Both the position numbers and the translations under genes were made by a program. A model generated the notes under the pieces. The model worked only from the letters and a program-made list of their open reading frames with translations. It searched no databases and was not told the origin of the DNA. A DNA stretch of 64,000 nt from Cryptomeria japonica (Eukaryota; Streptophyta; Pinopsida; Cupressales; Cupressaceae): NCBI RefSeq assembly GCF_030272615.1, contig NC_081412.1, forward strand, positions 481,309,872 through 481,373,871. The letters are read 5' to 3'. Positions 33,646 through 46,800 of the stretch are shown piece by piece; position 1 is the stretch's first letter; each line of letters begins with the position of its first letter.

Positions 33646-34131
33646 CAGGATTTTGATATAGTACACGCACCACCATCCACATTAATCAGAAGAATTTGTG
33701 GCCACATAATCATGAAGTACAAATCACATGAGTATGAATATGCCCCAATAATCAACACTCTGCTTCCCGACATTCTTGACACCAAAATAGGACACATTAA
33801 CCTACAAGATATCCAAAAATAATTGACAGAAGGAGATAGATCAAAATTATCCCACAGGATAGCTGACAGTGGGTTGGTTGATGCAGCTTGTTTTCCCATA
33901 ATGGTGCAATGTCCAGAAGTGATGGTAGAATGTGAAAGAGGATATAATCTTGATGCCAGAGAAATAAGAACTATTGATGGGCACCTGATGGCTAAGCTAG
34001 ATGGAATTTCCATCGCCATTATTCTTAGATTGCCATACAAGGAGAAATTCACTTACATTGATAAGCAAAAGGCTTACAAGTATTTCAGTGACAACAAAAG
34101 TAAATGGTTGAACAACTTAGCCAAAGAATGA
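33646..34131 (+). pseudogene. Plus-strand unfamiliar ORF, N-terminal part
   Basis: A plus-strand frame (open from 33823, readable from about 33652 with one stop) gives HAPPSTLIRRICGHIIMKY, INTLLPDILDTKIGHINLQD, then CFPIMVQCPEVMVECERGYN, MAKLDGISIAIILRLPYKE and KQAKYF-type text (DKQKAYKYFSDNKSKWLNN). It is soluble and without membrane segments. It appears to be the start of a longer coding region continuing to 36932 in several frames. I know of similar hypothetical ORFs in gymnosperm repeats, but I cannot assign a family from sequence alone. Confidence 0.45.
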
Positions 34132-34749
34132 ATGGTGACATTTTGAGGAGGACAATCTTAGCTTCCCAAGATGCTTCACCACTCTCTTTTTATTAAAGAG
34201 ATCTTTAATCTGATAGTCCTACTCCACAGAGTAACAGGTAGCCCTGATTCTACTAAATTCAAAATGTGGATGTACCTTTTCATCACAGTCATATCAGTCG
34301 GAAAACAATTCATTGATTGGGGTCATCTTATTAGTGATTGCATACATAATCAGTTGATCCATTTCAAGATGAGTCAATGCCTTCACATATCTTCCTATTT
34401 GATATATGCAATCGCTAATTTAAGGTCATGACTAGGTTTGAGTACAACTGGTGTTCTGAATCAGGAAACATAGATCTACAACCACTATAAGAAGCTACAG
34501 TTGGAGGAGAGTCTCATGCATTTCAAATGAGTGAATGATGCCTTTACAATGCTAGAAGTGAGGCTACTTCAAGGAAATACAACTATCAAAATATTGAAAG
34601 AAGCAATAACACTGATAAAGAAGTACAAAAGTTACTTCATTCAATTTCCAAAATTCACCTACCTTCGAGTAGGAGGATTTGATGGCTATCCTTATAGGTT
34701 GCCAAGGTATGTGGATGATAAGCTCTTCTTGATCGATCTTTTTAGATAG
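34132..34749 (+). pseudogene. Unfamiliar ORF, middle part, frameshifted
   Basis: Frames at 34171-34431 and 34531-34749 continue the coding style: LLHRVTGSPDSTKFKMWMYL, FITVISVGKQFIDWGHLISD, IHNQLIHFKMSQCLHISSYL, and then AFTMLEVRLLQG, EAITLIKKYKSYFIQFPKFT and YLRVGGFDGYPYRLPRY. The phrase order (mobile-element-like all-alpha segment, then FPKFTYLR..GF..YPY.LPRY) suggests one protein broken by indels near 34160 and 34435 and by a stop at 34747-34749. Confidence 0.45.
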
Positions 34750-35721
34750 TTGGTGTCAGTACAGAAGAAATGTAGAGATAGAAAGAACAAAGGAGTTGTC
34801 TTCCCTATTTGCCTTGGTCACTATAAATGCGAGTCCAGCTCAAAAGAAAAAGATGTGGAAAGGGCTCTAGATAAAATCAATTTGTACACCTACCATATGA
34901 GATTCCCCTTTGATAGTAAAGGATATGTCAAGAATAATCTGAGACTTGGTCCTAGGTACCTGCATTTCTCAAATATTGAAGACTTCTGGGAAGATTGTGA
35001 GGATGAATTCAAAGTTAGGAAAAGAGATTGGACAAGATTCACTTTGAAACAAATCTATGATTTCAAGATGGAATGGATCATTGAAGGTATTGAAGATGAT
35101 GAATCAGATCTGATTGATCCCTTTTATTTTGAGAAGATCCGGGCTCAACCTCTTCCTGCTATTAATTGGGCAAATCTAGAGGTCAGAGATGTCAGAGAAA
35201 GAACCAGTTTCGTGATCAAGAAGTCAGAAGCTTGGGTCAAAAAGAGGATAGCACAAATGACTTCTACAAAGCCAACAAGTAGAAAGGAGATACCAAGGAG
35301 AAGTAGCCATCAATATAGTTCTACTTCATCAGTTCCTTCTCATACACCAGTTGAGGATACTCTTTCTCACCAGAAATCTCAAGGAAGCAGTGGAGATGAA
35401 GATCCTCCAAGAAGAAATAATCTTTGAAACACATGCGGAGATGAGCCTATACAAAAGAAGAAGAAATCAAGATCAAAAGACAAAGAAGAAAATTCTACTT
35501 CAAGAGAAGAGAAAGATCAAGACCCAGTAGAAGTCTTGGATGATCCAAGGCTTGATGAAGGTATACCAACTATGTCACCTTCAATCCTCATTGAATCTCC
35601 TATGGAGCCTTCTTTACCAAGAAATCCAGTTGATCAAATAGAAGAAGTTAGAGAAGAAACAACTTCACTAGTACCTATGCAACAAAGTCTTCGACAAAGT
35701 AATGTACAAGAGCCCTTATAA
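34750..35721 (+). pseudogene. Unfamiliar ORF, third part with Ser/Glu/Pro-rich tail
   Basis: A 225-codon frame at 34750-35427 shows NLRLGPRYLHFSNIEDFWED, CEDEFKVRKRDWTRFTLKQ and IYDFKMEWIIEGIEDDESD. It is followed by a low-complexity Ser/Pro/Lys/Glu region that continues out of frame to 35721 (RSKDKEENSTSREEKDQD). The globular part looks like conserved protein. The tail is typical of a disordered linker. Confidence 0.45.
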
Positions 35722-36932
35722 AGTCTTTCCCTCCCATGGTTGGAACAAAGCCTATTGAAAAAGAGAAAATTGGAGGAGTTAGTGGTTCTTGAATTCAACA
35801 CAATATCTGATCTTTTTAGGAGACCTGAGAAGCCAAAGAAAATCAAAGTGACTTCAAGAATAAAGACTGATTTGTATTCAGGAAATATGTGCCTAGAGAT
35901 AGCTTGACCCATCTCTGAAAAAGATGTAAATGAAGCCGACCCTGCAGATTTTGTTATGATAAAAATTGATATGGGTTCATCTACTCATGAAGCTAACATA
36001 CAAAATTTCAATGTGGTAGCTACAAAACTAGTGGAGAGAACTGAGAAAGAAAAGCAGTCAAAGGATCAACAGAAACAACAAGTGCAAAATTTGTCCTCCT
36101 ACTTCAAGTCCATAGTTGACACTTCTACCATGCCACTCAATGTTGCTCACCAACCAGTTGTCTTGGGCCTAGAAGGAGAAGTTGAAAAAAGTATTATTGA
36201 TAGTCTCCAAAAATATCAAGTTTATGGGAAACTGAGTTGGGTTTAGAGATTCAAAATCATTGCATCTGATTTCTTTGTTTTAAGGCAAAAGTTGTTCATA
36301 ATGAGGCCTTAATCAAGAAAGAAACCATTGAAAAGGACCTGAAAAGTGTTAGAAAAGAGGAAGCATCTTGGAAAGAGATCATGAATGATTTCAAGAAGAT
36401 GATGGAGATTAATTCCAATACCCTTGTAGCAGAGAAAATCCTACCTAATACAGAGGAGAATTACTTAGAGATCTAGATAGAAAGTATAGGTTGGAAGTTG
36501 GTAATCATCAACCAAGTTTCAATAAAGCAAGAAAATCTTATACTTGCTTGTGATCAAGTGTGTGCAAAACTTCAAAATCAGCTCACCACCATCCTCCCAA
36601 GTACATCATTAATGGAAGACTCACAAGTGTTACAAAATAATTTTGAGAACATAGTTGATCAACAACTTTTTAACAAAGAAGTCTTCAATGAAAATAAAAT
36701 GCACATATTGATTGATACCTATACTTCCTTGAAGATTTCTATTTCTCAAATACTGAGTATGATGTTAGAGTTGAGCAGCATCTACAAGAACTTGAAGACC
36801 TGGAAGATGCGGATAGCTAACATCCTAATTCCTAAAGGGAAGTTTGTTACTCCAACCATCAAACTTTTCAAAATGTTCAAGGACAAAGAATCCAGTCGGC
36901 AGAATCAGTTTCCAAAATCAGCAACTCCATGA
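35722..36932 (+). pseudogene. Unfamiliar ORF, C-terminal coiled-coil-like part
   Basis: Frames at 35956-36246 and 36498-36932 encode charged, helix-prone sequence (FNVVATKLVERTEKEKQSKD, LSMMLELSSIYKNLKTWKMR) ending in a short basic tail and stop at 36930-36932. A related C-terminal style appears at 49360-49570. This suggests that both belong to non-autonomous LTR elements with the same kind of ORF. Confidence 0.4.
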
Positions 36933-36939
36933 GTGGCAC

Positions 36940-37760
36940 CCTTGGTAGGCATAGAATAAATGCAGTGATGCATATTGTATAGTTCTCATTTTTATTGTGT
37001 GTGTGCAATTCGAATCATGTTTTTGGATTTTCTTTGTAAACAAGTTTCATGATCAAGTTTTCTTATTTGAGTCTTATCTTCATCTCTTTTATTATAAAGT
37101 TAGGTTTATCCTAACTCTTTCTTATGAGGTAGTTATTCTAAGTGCTCAACTCGGGTAGTTACTTTAAGTAACTATTATTCCAAAATGAGTTAGTTATTTC
37201 AAGTTGTTACACTTAAAGTGAGTTGGTTATTCTAGGTAGTTATAAAGGTGGTTAATGTTGTTACCTTAGGTGGTTACTGATCTCACCTATATATACCTCA
37301 TTGAGATTCAATCAAGGGGTTCCACTTTTTCGCAAAGCATTGTATGAAGGACTTGAATAGTACTATTCAAGAAAGAAAGCAATAGATAAATGTTTTGGAT
37401 GTGTGTTCAATTCATCTCAAGTGTTATTTTTAATAGTGTTATGTCCTATCAATGATAACCATTTGCTATCCTTTAACATTGCATGTGAAAAAGATTATCA
37501 TTCCAAGTTTTGGTATCTTAACTTGGATGTGTGGAATTTAAAAATTGATAAGTTTATATCTTATTTCTCTATCAGTTTTGATTATACATGTTGTTCTTTA
37601 AATCTTAGAAAATCCATATACCCCCATCATACGAGGGAGCTGCCCCTCTCAAACGCAGAGAGGAATTGCTATTGTTCTGCAATTTTTCAACTGTTGTGAA
37701 TATTTTGTTGTTGATCACAAGGCAAAACAGGGTTCTTTAAGAAGATTACTTAAAGCAACA
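36940..37760 (+). repeat. LTR-like region after the unfamiliar ORF
   Basis: Non-coding, with a TATA-like box (CCTATATATACC, about 37287-37298), T-rich tracts and a leader-like segment downstream, as expected for U3-R-U5. No matching 5' copy is visible upstream of 33646 and the termini are not sharp, so this is a tentative 3' LTR. Confidence 0.4.
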
Positions 37761-39202
37761 AATCTTTTTACCAACACATCCACAACCCCATCATTAATAG
37801 TGTTCTTATTCTTGTTCCAAAATAAGGGTTTTTTCTTTGTATTAGGATAGCTAAAAATGACATAGTCCTCCAAAAAATGAAACATATCTCATTATGTCAA
37901 CCTCAATACAAGTCAAAAAATATAAACCAAAACAAACAAGAGTTTCCATTCTTTATGACTGTCCTAGCTATGACAGTTTTGAAAATACTACACTCTGTCA
38001 TTGACAACTTTCATTCAAGACATGATTAGGAAAATCTCACCAGTGACGATGTAGATAACTAGGTTTAACAAATCATATCCAAACTTCATGAAAATACAAT
38101 GGTTAAATAAACATTTATGACCTCTGCACCGACACCATTTTGACTGTTACAGAAAAATAAGAAATGTGCATGCCCAGTCCACCTAGGGCATCAAATATCT
38201 CATGATTTACACAATAAATCACCTTAAAACCAAATTCATATGAAAGTTTATTGAGTTTAATATTATATTCCATAATATGGTAATTTTTTAATGGTTGTAT
38301 CTTAAGATATCTTCAAACCCTTGCATACAACTCGGTTATAGAGGGTTTCTAATCAAATTTTGAAAAATCTAATAGAACTCTTACCACAATCTATGGAACA
38401 TAACAAAATTGGTTCTTAAAGGAAGATAACTCATTTTTATTTGTATTCCAATCATTAATAAGGAGTTTTAAATCTATTTACATACAAGGAAATGTCAAAT
38501 AACAACAAGAAATATGCCTGCAACCAATAACTATCAACTGAATGAATTCAAAACAACAAAATTTTATTATTTTCCCAATAAATTACATTAAAAATTTGAT
38601 TTGTTGGTGGTCACTTGTCTTCATCAATCTCCATTCTCTGTACATGGATATCCTTTCCATTTGGATGCACAAAACCTTCATGACTATCACCATAAACCTG
38701 CAGTATGGGTGACAGTCAGAGGTACAAATGATGTAACTTCTAAATACTCTCCTCCAACTTGATCACCATGACTAAAATTTGACCATTGCATGAAATATAT
38801 AATATCTTTCCCCCTATAATTGATTAACTACCCCTTTAGGACTGAATAGAAACATTTTACATCAATTTTTGCAACTTTTTGACAATTTTTGCATTTTAAC
38901 CCAAATGACCTCAAAACTTTCCATACACATTCTTGACACTTCAAAAGGGACTAAAAAAAACATATTACATCATATTTACCCTTCCTTGGGAAATTTTTTG
39001 TACTTTGACCCTATTGACCAATATTGACCTTATGAGGACCTAGGTGAACAACTTTTATAATTTGGCTTTCCATAACCTTACATTGGATTTAATTGGACTC
39101 AAATGACTTTAATACATAATGAATGACTTAAATGCAATTAAATTACTCATGTTATAATTCTTAACCTCCTAGAACCTCCTGGTGTGTAGGTGCTCCTGCA
39201 CC
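37761..39202. other. Unassigned insertion ending in GTGCTCCTGCAC
   Basis: AT-rich and non-coding. Its right edge is GTGCTCCTGCAC at 39190-39201, exactly where the Gypsy-T gag reading breaks (..VPKFDKYK). The motif equals the right end of the insertion at 28680-30307. The matching left end was not found, so the extent is unknown. Confidence 0.4.
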
Positions 39203-40283
39203 ACTTGTACTTGTCAAATTTAGGCACAATAAAATTAGGGGGAAATAGTGGTATGGGTATAATCATATCGAAAGGATGAGGACAAATATCCTGAAGCATG
39301 TAATTCTTGATAGGTGTATATATACTAGCCATATGTTGTAATTTCTTTACTTATTCTTGCAAATCATCCTTCGAAGGTGTTGTATTCCTTCGATCTATCC
39401 CTATGTTTGAGCCACTTGGTGGGGGAGGAGGAATGAAATAATTATGATGACCTTCCAGAGGAGAAATACAACCAGGATATTGGATGCCAAGTGGAGGAAT
39501 GTAGCTATGTGGGCAATAATTTTGATATTGAGCATAAGGCCTTGGACGAGTGTGAGCATCATGACCATAAGTGTGATTGCATTAAAATCATGACCTTGGT
39601 GTTGATCTTCAAATGTAACATGGGGTTGTCTAGTATAACCATGACCACAATTATGACCTTGATGGGTATCATGATGTTTACCTTGAGTATGATCGTGATG
39701 GTGTTCATCAAATGTAGTATGAGGTTGTCTAATGGAAGCATGGCCACAAATATGACCTTGATTGGTATCTTGGTGTTAGTATTGATGTTGGTCATTATTA
39801 TGTGCATTGGCAGTTCTTCAACCATGAAGGTCATTGGTATAAGTTTTCTCATAGGTTTGTCGAAGATGCATGTAGATAGGAATGTTTGGTTTTTGCAAAA
39901 GGGATGAAGGTGATTAAGGCACGGGGATACCTCTGTCTATTTTAGCTAGTACCAACATCATCTTTTCTTGCCCTCCACAAATTGAGATACGTCAAAATTG
40001 TGAGGTAACTTGACACCCTCTTGGGCAAGAATCATAAAGTAATATATTGTGGATTCTTGCATAAAATTATCTCAAACAACTAGTTAAAATTTGAGTTGGA
40101 TAAATAATCTTGAAGTTCTGCTGAAATTAATGACTTGTCATCTGAATCCTGCATACTACTATGGTTTTCAAAACTCTTGGTATCGTAAAAATATTCTTCA
40201 TCAAAAGTGTAAGTATTCATGTGTTGAGATCTTAGAGCTTCCCAGACTTCTCTTCTTAGTCTTTGGGCTCTAGTTTCAACCAT
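39203..40283 (-). pseudogene. Gypsy-T gag, N-terminal part with His-rich repeats
   Basis: The likely start at 40283 (minus) reads MVETRAQRLRREVWEALRSQ. A central segment contains two copies, 99 bp apart, of a His/Cys-rich unit: DTNQGHICGHASIRQPHTTF and DTHQGHNCGHGYTRQPHVTF (about 39780-39610). After further stops come MLQDICPHPFDMIIPIPLFP and PNFIVPKFDKYK (39300-39203). The last of these is the motif that precedes the capsid domain in plant gypsy gag. The reading is cut at 39203 by the insertion described below it; capsid proper is missing. Strand and order agree with the Gypsy-T pieces at 31.5-25.5 kb. Confidence 0.72.
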
Positions 40284-43200
40284 AAAAGGAGAAAGATTTG
40301 ACTTGGGTGAATGGATGGATGACAAAGGAACATGATGGGGGAAAGATATGACAATTTCCAAAAGCCTAGAGTTTGTCTCGCAAAGGTCCTAAAATGAAGT
40401 TCCAAATGATCATCAGATTAGGACCGTGATATATAGCTACAAATTGATAGCTCAAGCAAGCAATAACTTCCTAAAAGGTGACAAATTCCAAGGTAAGGTA
40501 TCCTAACTCAAGAGACTATAATGACACCCTAGACGATAGATCTAAGAGGGAAACCACCTAGTGATAACAAAGTTTTGATTGCAAAATAGTGAGGACAATA
40601 AGAGAACTTTTTTACTTTGGCAATGTTGGTGTTTTAGATGAATGAGGGCTTGAAAGGAATCAAAATGGAAAGACAACAATGGTACCCTGATGGTTGACTA
40701 ATTGGAAAATCCTAAGGAATCAGTCGAGAAGCTCTTTCAATCTCTATGATCAAATACATAGAAAGATACCAGATACATAATGATATATGTCATAGATGCG
40801 TTATGAAGATCTAAATTCATGACAATAATGTCCAAATACACGTTAATAATGCTTAGATACACAACAATATGTCTTGGATATGTGTTAGAAAGTCACAAAT
40901 ACACTATAATATGTCTTAGATACATGAAAACATATCTCATATACGCGATAAAAAGTACCACAAACATGACAATAATATCCAAATATGCATTTCTAGTAAA
41001 AAATATGTTTTTTTTCTAATGTCTATTCAAATCTGAATTTTGTTTTTGGGTACCAATGTGACCAATTATGATTGTTTGATGATAATTGTGGCAATAAAAC
41101 ACTATAAACAAGAAGACACAATGGTTGTTGTGTGATTTATGATAACAAGGGTATGCCCTAGGCTCCTCAAAGCCCAAATTTTCACTAGTCTTATCATAGA
41201 AGATAGGCTAAACACTTCCTATTCCTAAGCTCAATGTCCAATGGCATCAGACTTAGGCCCCCACATGGAAGTGACTTGGAGTCTCCTTCAAATCAAAATC
41301 GCAACACCTAAAGGGAAACTTTTCAATCTTATCTTTGAAAGAGAGTACAGGTAAGGGGCTCTAGGAATGGAAGGATGACCCAATCACCCTCTACCTAGAA
41401 AGCTATGTATAACTTATGCCAAACTAGGGAATTTCTTCTCATCTCAAGGGAGCCATATGGTGAGTAACTTCAAGGTGTGATGTTGTGCCTGTGCACTGAG
41501 AATGACACCAACAAAACTCAATCAATAGAGTGGGCCTCTAAAATAAAGTTTCTAGTCATTGTTTGGAGACTTAATGCCTTGGTAGCACTTGACAAGCCAC
41601 TTAAGGCTTTAACCAACCTTACTTGAAGACTAATATACCTCACAAAAGTGTGCATACTTTTCCTACATTGGTGTGTAGGATGAAAATAGAATCGGGTAAA
41701 CAAAGACCTAATCCCACTCTCATGAACACATTGGAATATGAAAGAGCCTAAGAAGATGATTCACTTTGACAACTTCTTGCAAGAGAGAGTCAAGGAATAT
41801 ATTTAGGGTTTCTATTTCTTTGCTTCTATGAACAGGAGATGTGCAAAATGTAGTGATATGATTAACTAAGCTAGGGAAATGATCAAAAGTGCATATATAA
41901 ATTGAAATACAGAAATTTGTAGATATGAGACTGAGATACAAAGTACATAACAATAAATTGAATTTAGATATATCACCAAAATTTGTGCCTGACTGAGCAA
42001 GACCAGGGTGTTGAGCACCCTGGTCCCTGATACTACACTAACCTAGACTTCTGGAAACTGAACACTGAGACCCTGCACTGTAGAACTACCACAAGAACCC
42101 TGAAAACTTAGAGCACAAGGGCACTAGGCACCTTGGTCCCAAAAGGCTAAGAGATGCTTTTCGATTTGGATCAACACCTATGTGTTTTGTGTTTCCCAAA
42201 GATTATACATTTGTCGAATCTTTGTACCTACACCTGCAACTGGAAAAATGGTGTTTGGGTGGCTATATAGGGTTTTGCCTTAGTAAAATCCCTTGTTTTG
42301 GTGATTTCCACCTCCACATATAGTTTTAAAATGTGTGTGCACGAACCTTATGTGTGTACAATATCCTAAATGTGCTAAAATGTAAGAATAAGAGTTTTAT
42401 CCTACGATATGAGCATAAAACCCTAAAAGATCATGATGTAAATGAAAATGCTTCAAATCACAAACACAATAATTGATCTAAAGCAGTAATATAGATCTGA
42501 AAATAAGTGTTGTGAAACTCATGCAAAGATCTGAAAATAACATGAAACCATACCAAACCCTAAGGGAGAGGTACAAGCCAATCAACAGTCGGTGATCTCC
42601 TATTATTCTTCAATATCTTCAAATCTTCAATTCATGGTGAAAAGGATTGATGTAGACTTGATAAATGCTTGATTTGTTGATTGAAGACTTCACATAACTT
42701 GTACTTTCACTTCATAAGAGGCTCCTTAAATTGCTAGAGTTGTTGAATCCTTCAACTGAGGAAAGGAAAGGCTATATCTATGAAACCTAACCTCTTTTTT
42801 TTTTTAATCATAGACCAACCTAAGAATGATATAATTTTGCACCAAGTCATATTTAAACAGTATAATACCACCAAAACATGATCCCAAAATTCGGGGAGAA
42901 AACGTTGGGACCATGGTGAATCACCAGGGTACGATCAATTTTTTGCTAAATTTTTAGGGATGCAAGGTATCATGATTATAAATTCAACCCCAGGTGGATG
43001 CGATGAGTCAAGGTGTTTAGATATGTGAAAAAGGGCCTTGAAGGTTGAAATGAGACATAATTAGAGCTTTTGATGAATTAATTAATTGAAATAATGAAAT
43101 AAAAAGGGGCACACCTAAGATTAAGGGCCCAATTTTATGACGTGTGGAGGGATGAAAGAGGACCTTAGATTTAAGAGGACCTAAGATTAAGGGCCCAATT

Positions 43201-43828
43201 TTATGACGTGTGGAGGGATGAAAGAGGACCTTAGATTTAATTAAATTAATTGATTAAATGCTTAAAGGGAAATCAAAATGCTAGATGTGACACACTAAGG
43301 TGGGTGCTAACCTAAGCGTGGAATTGTGCCACCCAATTAAGGGTGTACCATTTACGATGCTATAATTGGCACCATCAATAAGGTACTTGCCAGTTCAACC
43401 TTGGCTTTCACCTTAATCTTTTATATAGCAACCTGAAGGAAAAAACCACTTTTGGTTGTCTTCCTTGGAGTGATCACTTCTCCAAAGGTGAGCCCTCTAA
43501 AATGAAAATAATATGTCTAGTTATTTCTCTTACACCCAAGGTCCATGAAGGCAAGGGGAGATTATACTTTCATAAACACCTTAGGGTTCTACATCACAAA
43601 GTGTGTAACCACACAAGACACTTCAAACAAGGTTTTTTTTTAATGTACCAAATTGAAATGTGAGCTAATCTATGAAATCACAAACACACACCTAGATACC
43701 TTTATAAACAAAACAGATTAGTAGTTTCATTAATAACTCCCAACCTGCAAACACAAAGATTAGAGAAAGATAATAATAGCAAGTAATGAAAGGGTGCCTT
43801 CGACAAACCAATAACAACTCCAAAAGCA
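40284..43828 (-). other. Gypsy-T leader region and unresolved LTR-like sequence
   Basis: No protein motifs. From 40740 to 41030 there is irregular repetition of 'agatacacaataatatg'-type units, also seen at 47340-47720, on the other side of the nested solo LTRs; together they may be the Gypsy-T 5' leader. From about 41040 to 43500 minus-strand text resembles an LTR (TATA-like CTATATAAAAG near 43423-43433, then a leader), with undefined ends. A perfect hairpin GACCAGGGTG-TTGAG-CACCCTGGTC lies at 42001-42025. Confidence 0.4.
43114..43239. repeat. 66-bp tandem duplication
   Basis: Two near-identical copies in tandem, starting CCTAAGATTAAGGGCCC at 43114 and again at 43180, each containing ATGACGTGTGGAGGG and ending near CTTAGATTTAA. 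A recent duplication; non-coding. Confidence 0.92.
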
Positions 43829-43833
43829 TGGGA

Positions 43834-46800
43834 TGGAGAACACAAATGGACACTAAGAGGGGGGTGAATCAGTGTATTTTAAAACTTTAAGTTCAGTGTG
43901 CAGATTCTAAAGATGTAATCCAAAACATAGATACACACACACACAAAAGAGCACATCACATAACACCATATGTACGAGGAAAACCCAATATGGGAAAAAC
44001 CTCGATGAGAATAGTTGTTGGAGTCTACTGCTCCAAACCAGCCTCACAGGTAAATAACAATTTACAATGCGTTTTAGCGCACCAACCCCTGATACTCTGA
44101 GCACCAACTCAAGGAGCACCAACCCCTAGTTTTGTGAGCACCTGTTAGGTCCAACTAGGAAAGCTAATGTACTGAGAGGGGAGGGGTGAATCCGTACTTC
44201 AAAACTTTTCTTGAACAATAATTTTACTATTAAACATAAACTGAATACTGCTGATCTCATAATATATAATGTTGAAACATAATCACAGAAATAACATTCA
44301 TACAAATTTCACTCCATAACACAAAGATTTTGGTTACGCAGAAACTCTTGGTTAGAGAGAAAAACTGCGGTGGGGATGGCACCCACAACTTCACTACTGC
44401 AATAATCAAGATTGCTCAGTTAGAGCTACATGTTTATCTATTTCTGATAGCTTACCCTGTTAGGAGTACAAAGATCTTTAGATCTACTTGCTAAAGGATT
44501 TTACAAACACTTTTACAAAATGTTGTACCTAGTTAAAGGCTTTACAATTTATAGACTTTGTTAGAGTCTTTTACCCTATTAAAGGTTTCTAACTTAACTC
44601 AAAATAGTTCAATCAAAATCTTTACAAAATATTTGCAACTTTACATCTGAAATGTTATAGCAAACTCTATGTGCTCAATATGAAATTACCTTGCTCATAG
44701 CATACCTCGGTAATTGATAGGTCAACTCGGTGACCACTTCTGTATACTCTATCACTTAAACTGTTCTCTGAAAAACCTTCTTGGTGACCTCTGAATATCT
44801 CTGTTAATCTTCACATCTTATCTTCTCTCAAGATTTTCATATTCAACTCATCATTTTCCCCTCTTGATTAGATACTCAAATCATTATGTATATATAGATC
44901 TCTGAGATGGTGATCTATTCATGCATCGATCATACAAACATGTTTTATTGAATGAATAAACATAGAAATTATTTCATTGGATAAACTCCCTCAAAATCAT
45001 ACAAAATCTTTAAATACAATTTCCTATGTAATAACGGTTCCATGTTCTTGAATCTTGTAACACGTTTCACATGTGTGTCCAGGTTCATTGAATCTGGTAA
45101 CACATTTTCACTCGGTTTAGATTGACTCGGTATACCTTCTTTGCTGCTCGGTAGACATAGAACTTTACTTGGTAGACAGCTCGATGTGTCTCATCTCGGT
45201 GACTAGCCTTTCTCTGTAACCGACACCTTAGTAATTACCGACTGGACATTTCGGTGGTATTAACCGACTAGAGTATATAGAATGACTTTGGGCATAAAAA
45301 TAATGACAACTTAGTAAAAAGCAACAACACCTACTCAAAGGAGCACCTGCCCCTACTCTAAGAACCCACTTAGAGATTACAGTGAGTATAAATTTCAAAT
45401 ACAAGTTATATGCCTTGTTGCAAATGAGGTTTTGCAACAATTACAATCCGGTATTATTCCTATGTTTATTTCTTCTCCTTCTATCTGATTGTCTCCTCCT
45501 CTCTACCTCAGCTTCACTTTTCTCAGACTACTCTGTTCTCGATCTTATGCTTCTACAACTTCCTTCTCTTCTCTATTTTTGCAACTACTCTCTCTGTTTA
45601 CCCTCTCATATCTTTTGCACTTCACCTCACTCTGTTGATGTCTTTCTTTCCTCTCTCTATTTCTAAATATTACATTCTCTCAGCTCTCTTCAGCAATACT
45701 TACATCTCTATCACTTCACACTCCTTACCCATCATCATAGCCATCAACAAGTAGAATTATATTTATTTTCACCTATATCTTTGTCTCAACTACTCATGTC
45801 GAATCATATTTGCAGCTACTGTTGGATTGGTTCAACTCTGCACACATCAGAGATTACTTCGATTGCAAACTTGAATATTTTATTCAAGTCGATTGTCTTG
45901 AAGATCTCTACCTGTAGAGATTTTATTCTTTGTCTTCAGTATGATCTCAAAGTAGCTTCTTACATTAAATGTGTTATGACTATCTTTAGATTGTTCTGTA
46001 TATAGATTACTAAACTTAGTAATATTAATCTGCTCTTCAAGGATACAATTTGAAGTAGATTGGATTTCCCTTCTTGAATCAATCACTTGCATTGAATGAC
46101 CCTGCTCTATTTTGCCCTCTATTCTATTCACTTTATGCACTAGGTTGCTATTTTCAGTAAACTTGATTTGACCAACAAATCTGATCTCCTTCAAGTTGGT
46201 CATCTTGAGCCACGAACATGTCTGCAACTGGATCACCATTGATGGGATAATCATCTTTTGTCGACCTACCCTGGAAGAATCGACAACAAACTTTATCATC
46301 ACCGACTTTCACATATCTGATTTGTTCTGACCACCAAGAAGCCACTTGTCCTCATATTATACGTCCAAATCAGATGGGCAAGGTCGGTCAAGATCCATAT
46401 GGACTATCGGGCTACCTAGATCAGTCAATTTTCCTGTTGAGACTAACCTTCGTGTTATGTTGTCTGCCAAAAATGTTCATCGCTATAGTAATCCCGAAGT
46501 CGGATTATCAAAGCTTCATGAGTATAGCATTAACTATTGGGTTAACATCTTGCTTCTATTATGCCTTGAAAACTTATTCTAACAACCTTGTGATGCCTTT
46601 GGTTCCTTTTGTTGGCATGAGTTATTCTGACGAGAAACTCACCTCTGATTACACTTGTCGTCATAGGCTATCCTGAAGCACAATCTCCATGTTGACTGAC
46701 TTTATCGGCATAGGTATCTCGATACTCAAACTTCACGTGATAAACTACATTGGCATAGGTTACTCCGATGAGAACCTCCATCGAAACAACCAACACTATC

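Noticed and set aside
39491-39907. 138-codon plus-strand hydrophobic frame resembling a membrane protein
   Set aside because: It is the complement of the His-rich gag repeat; the Met/Ile/Val runs come from reading that repeat backwards.
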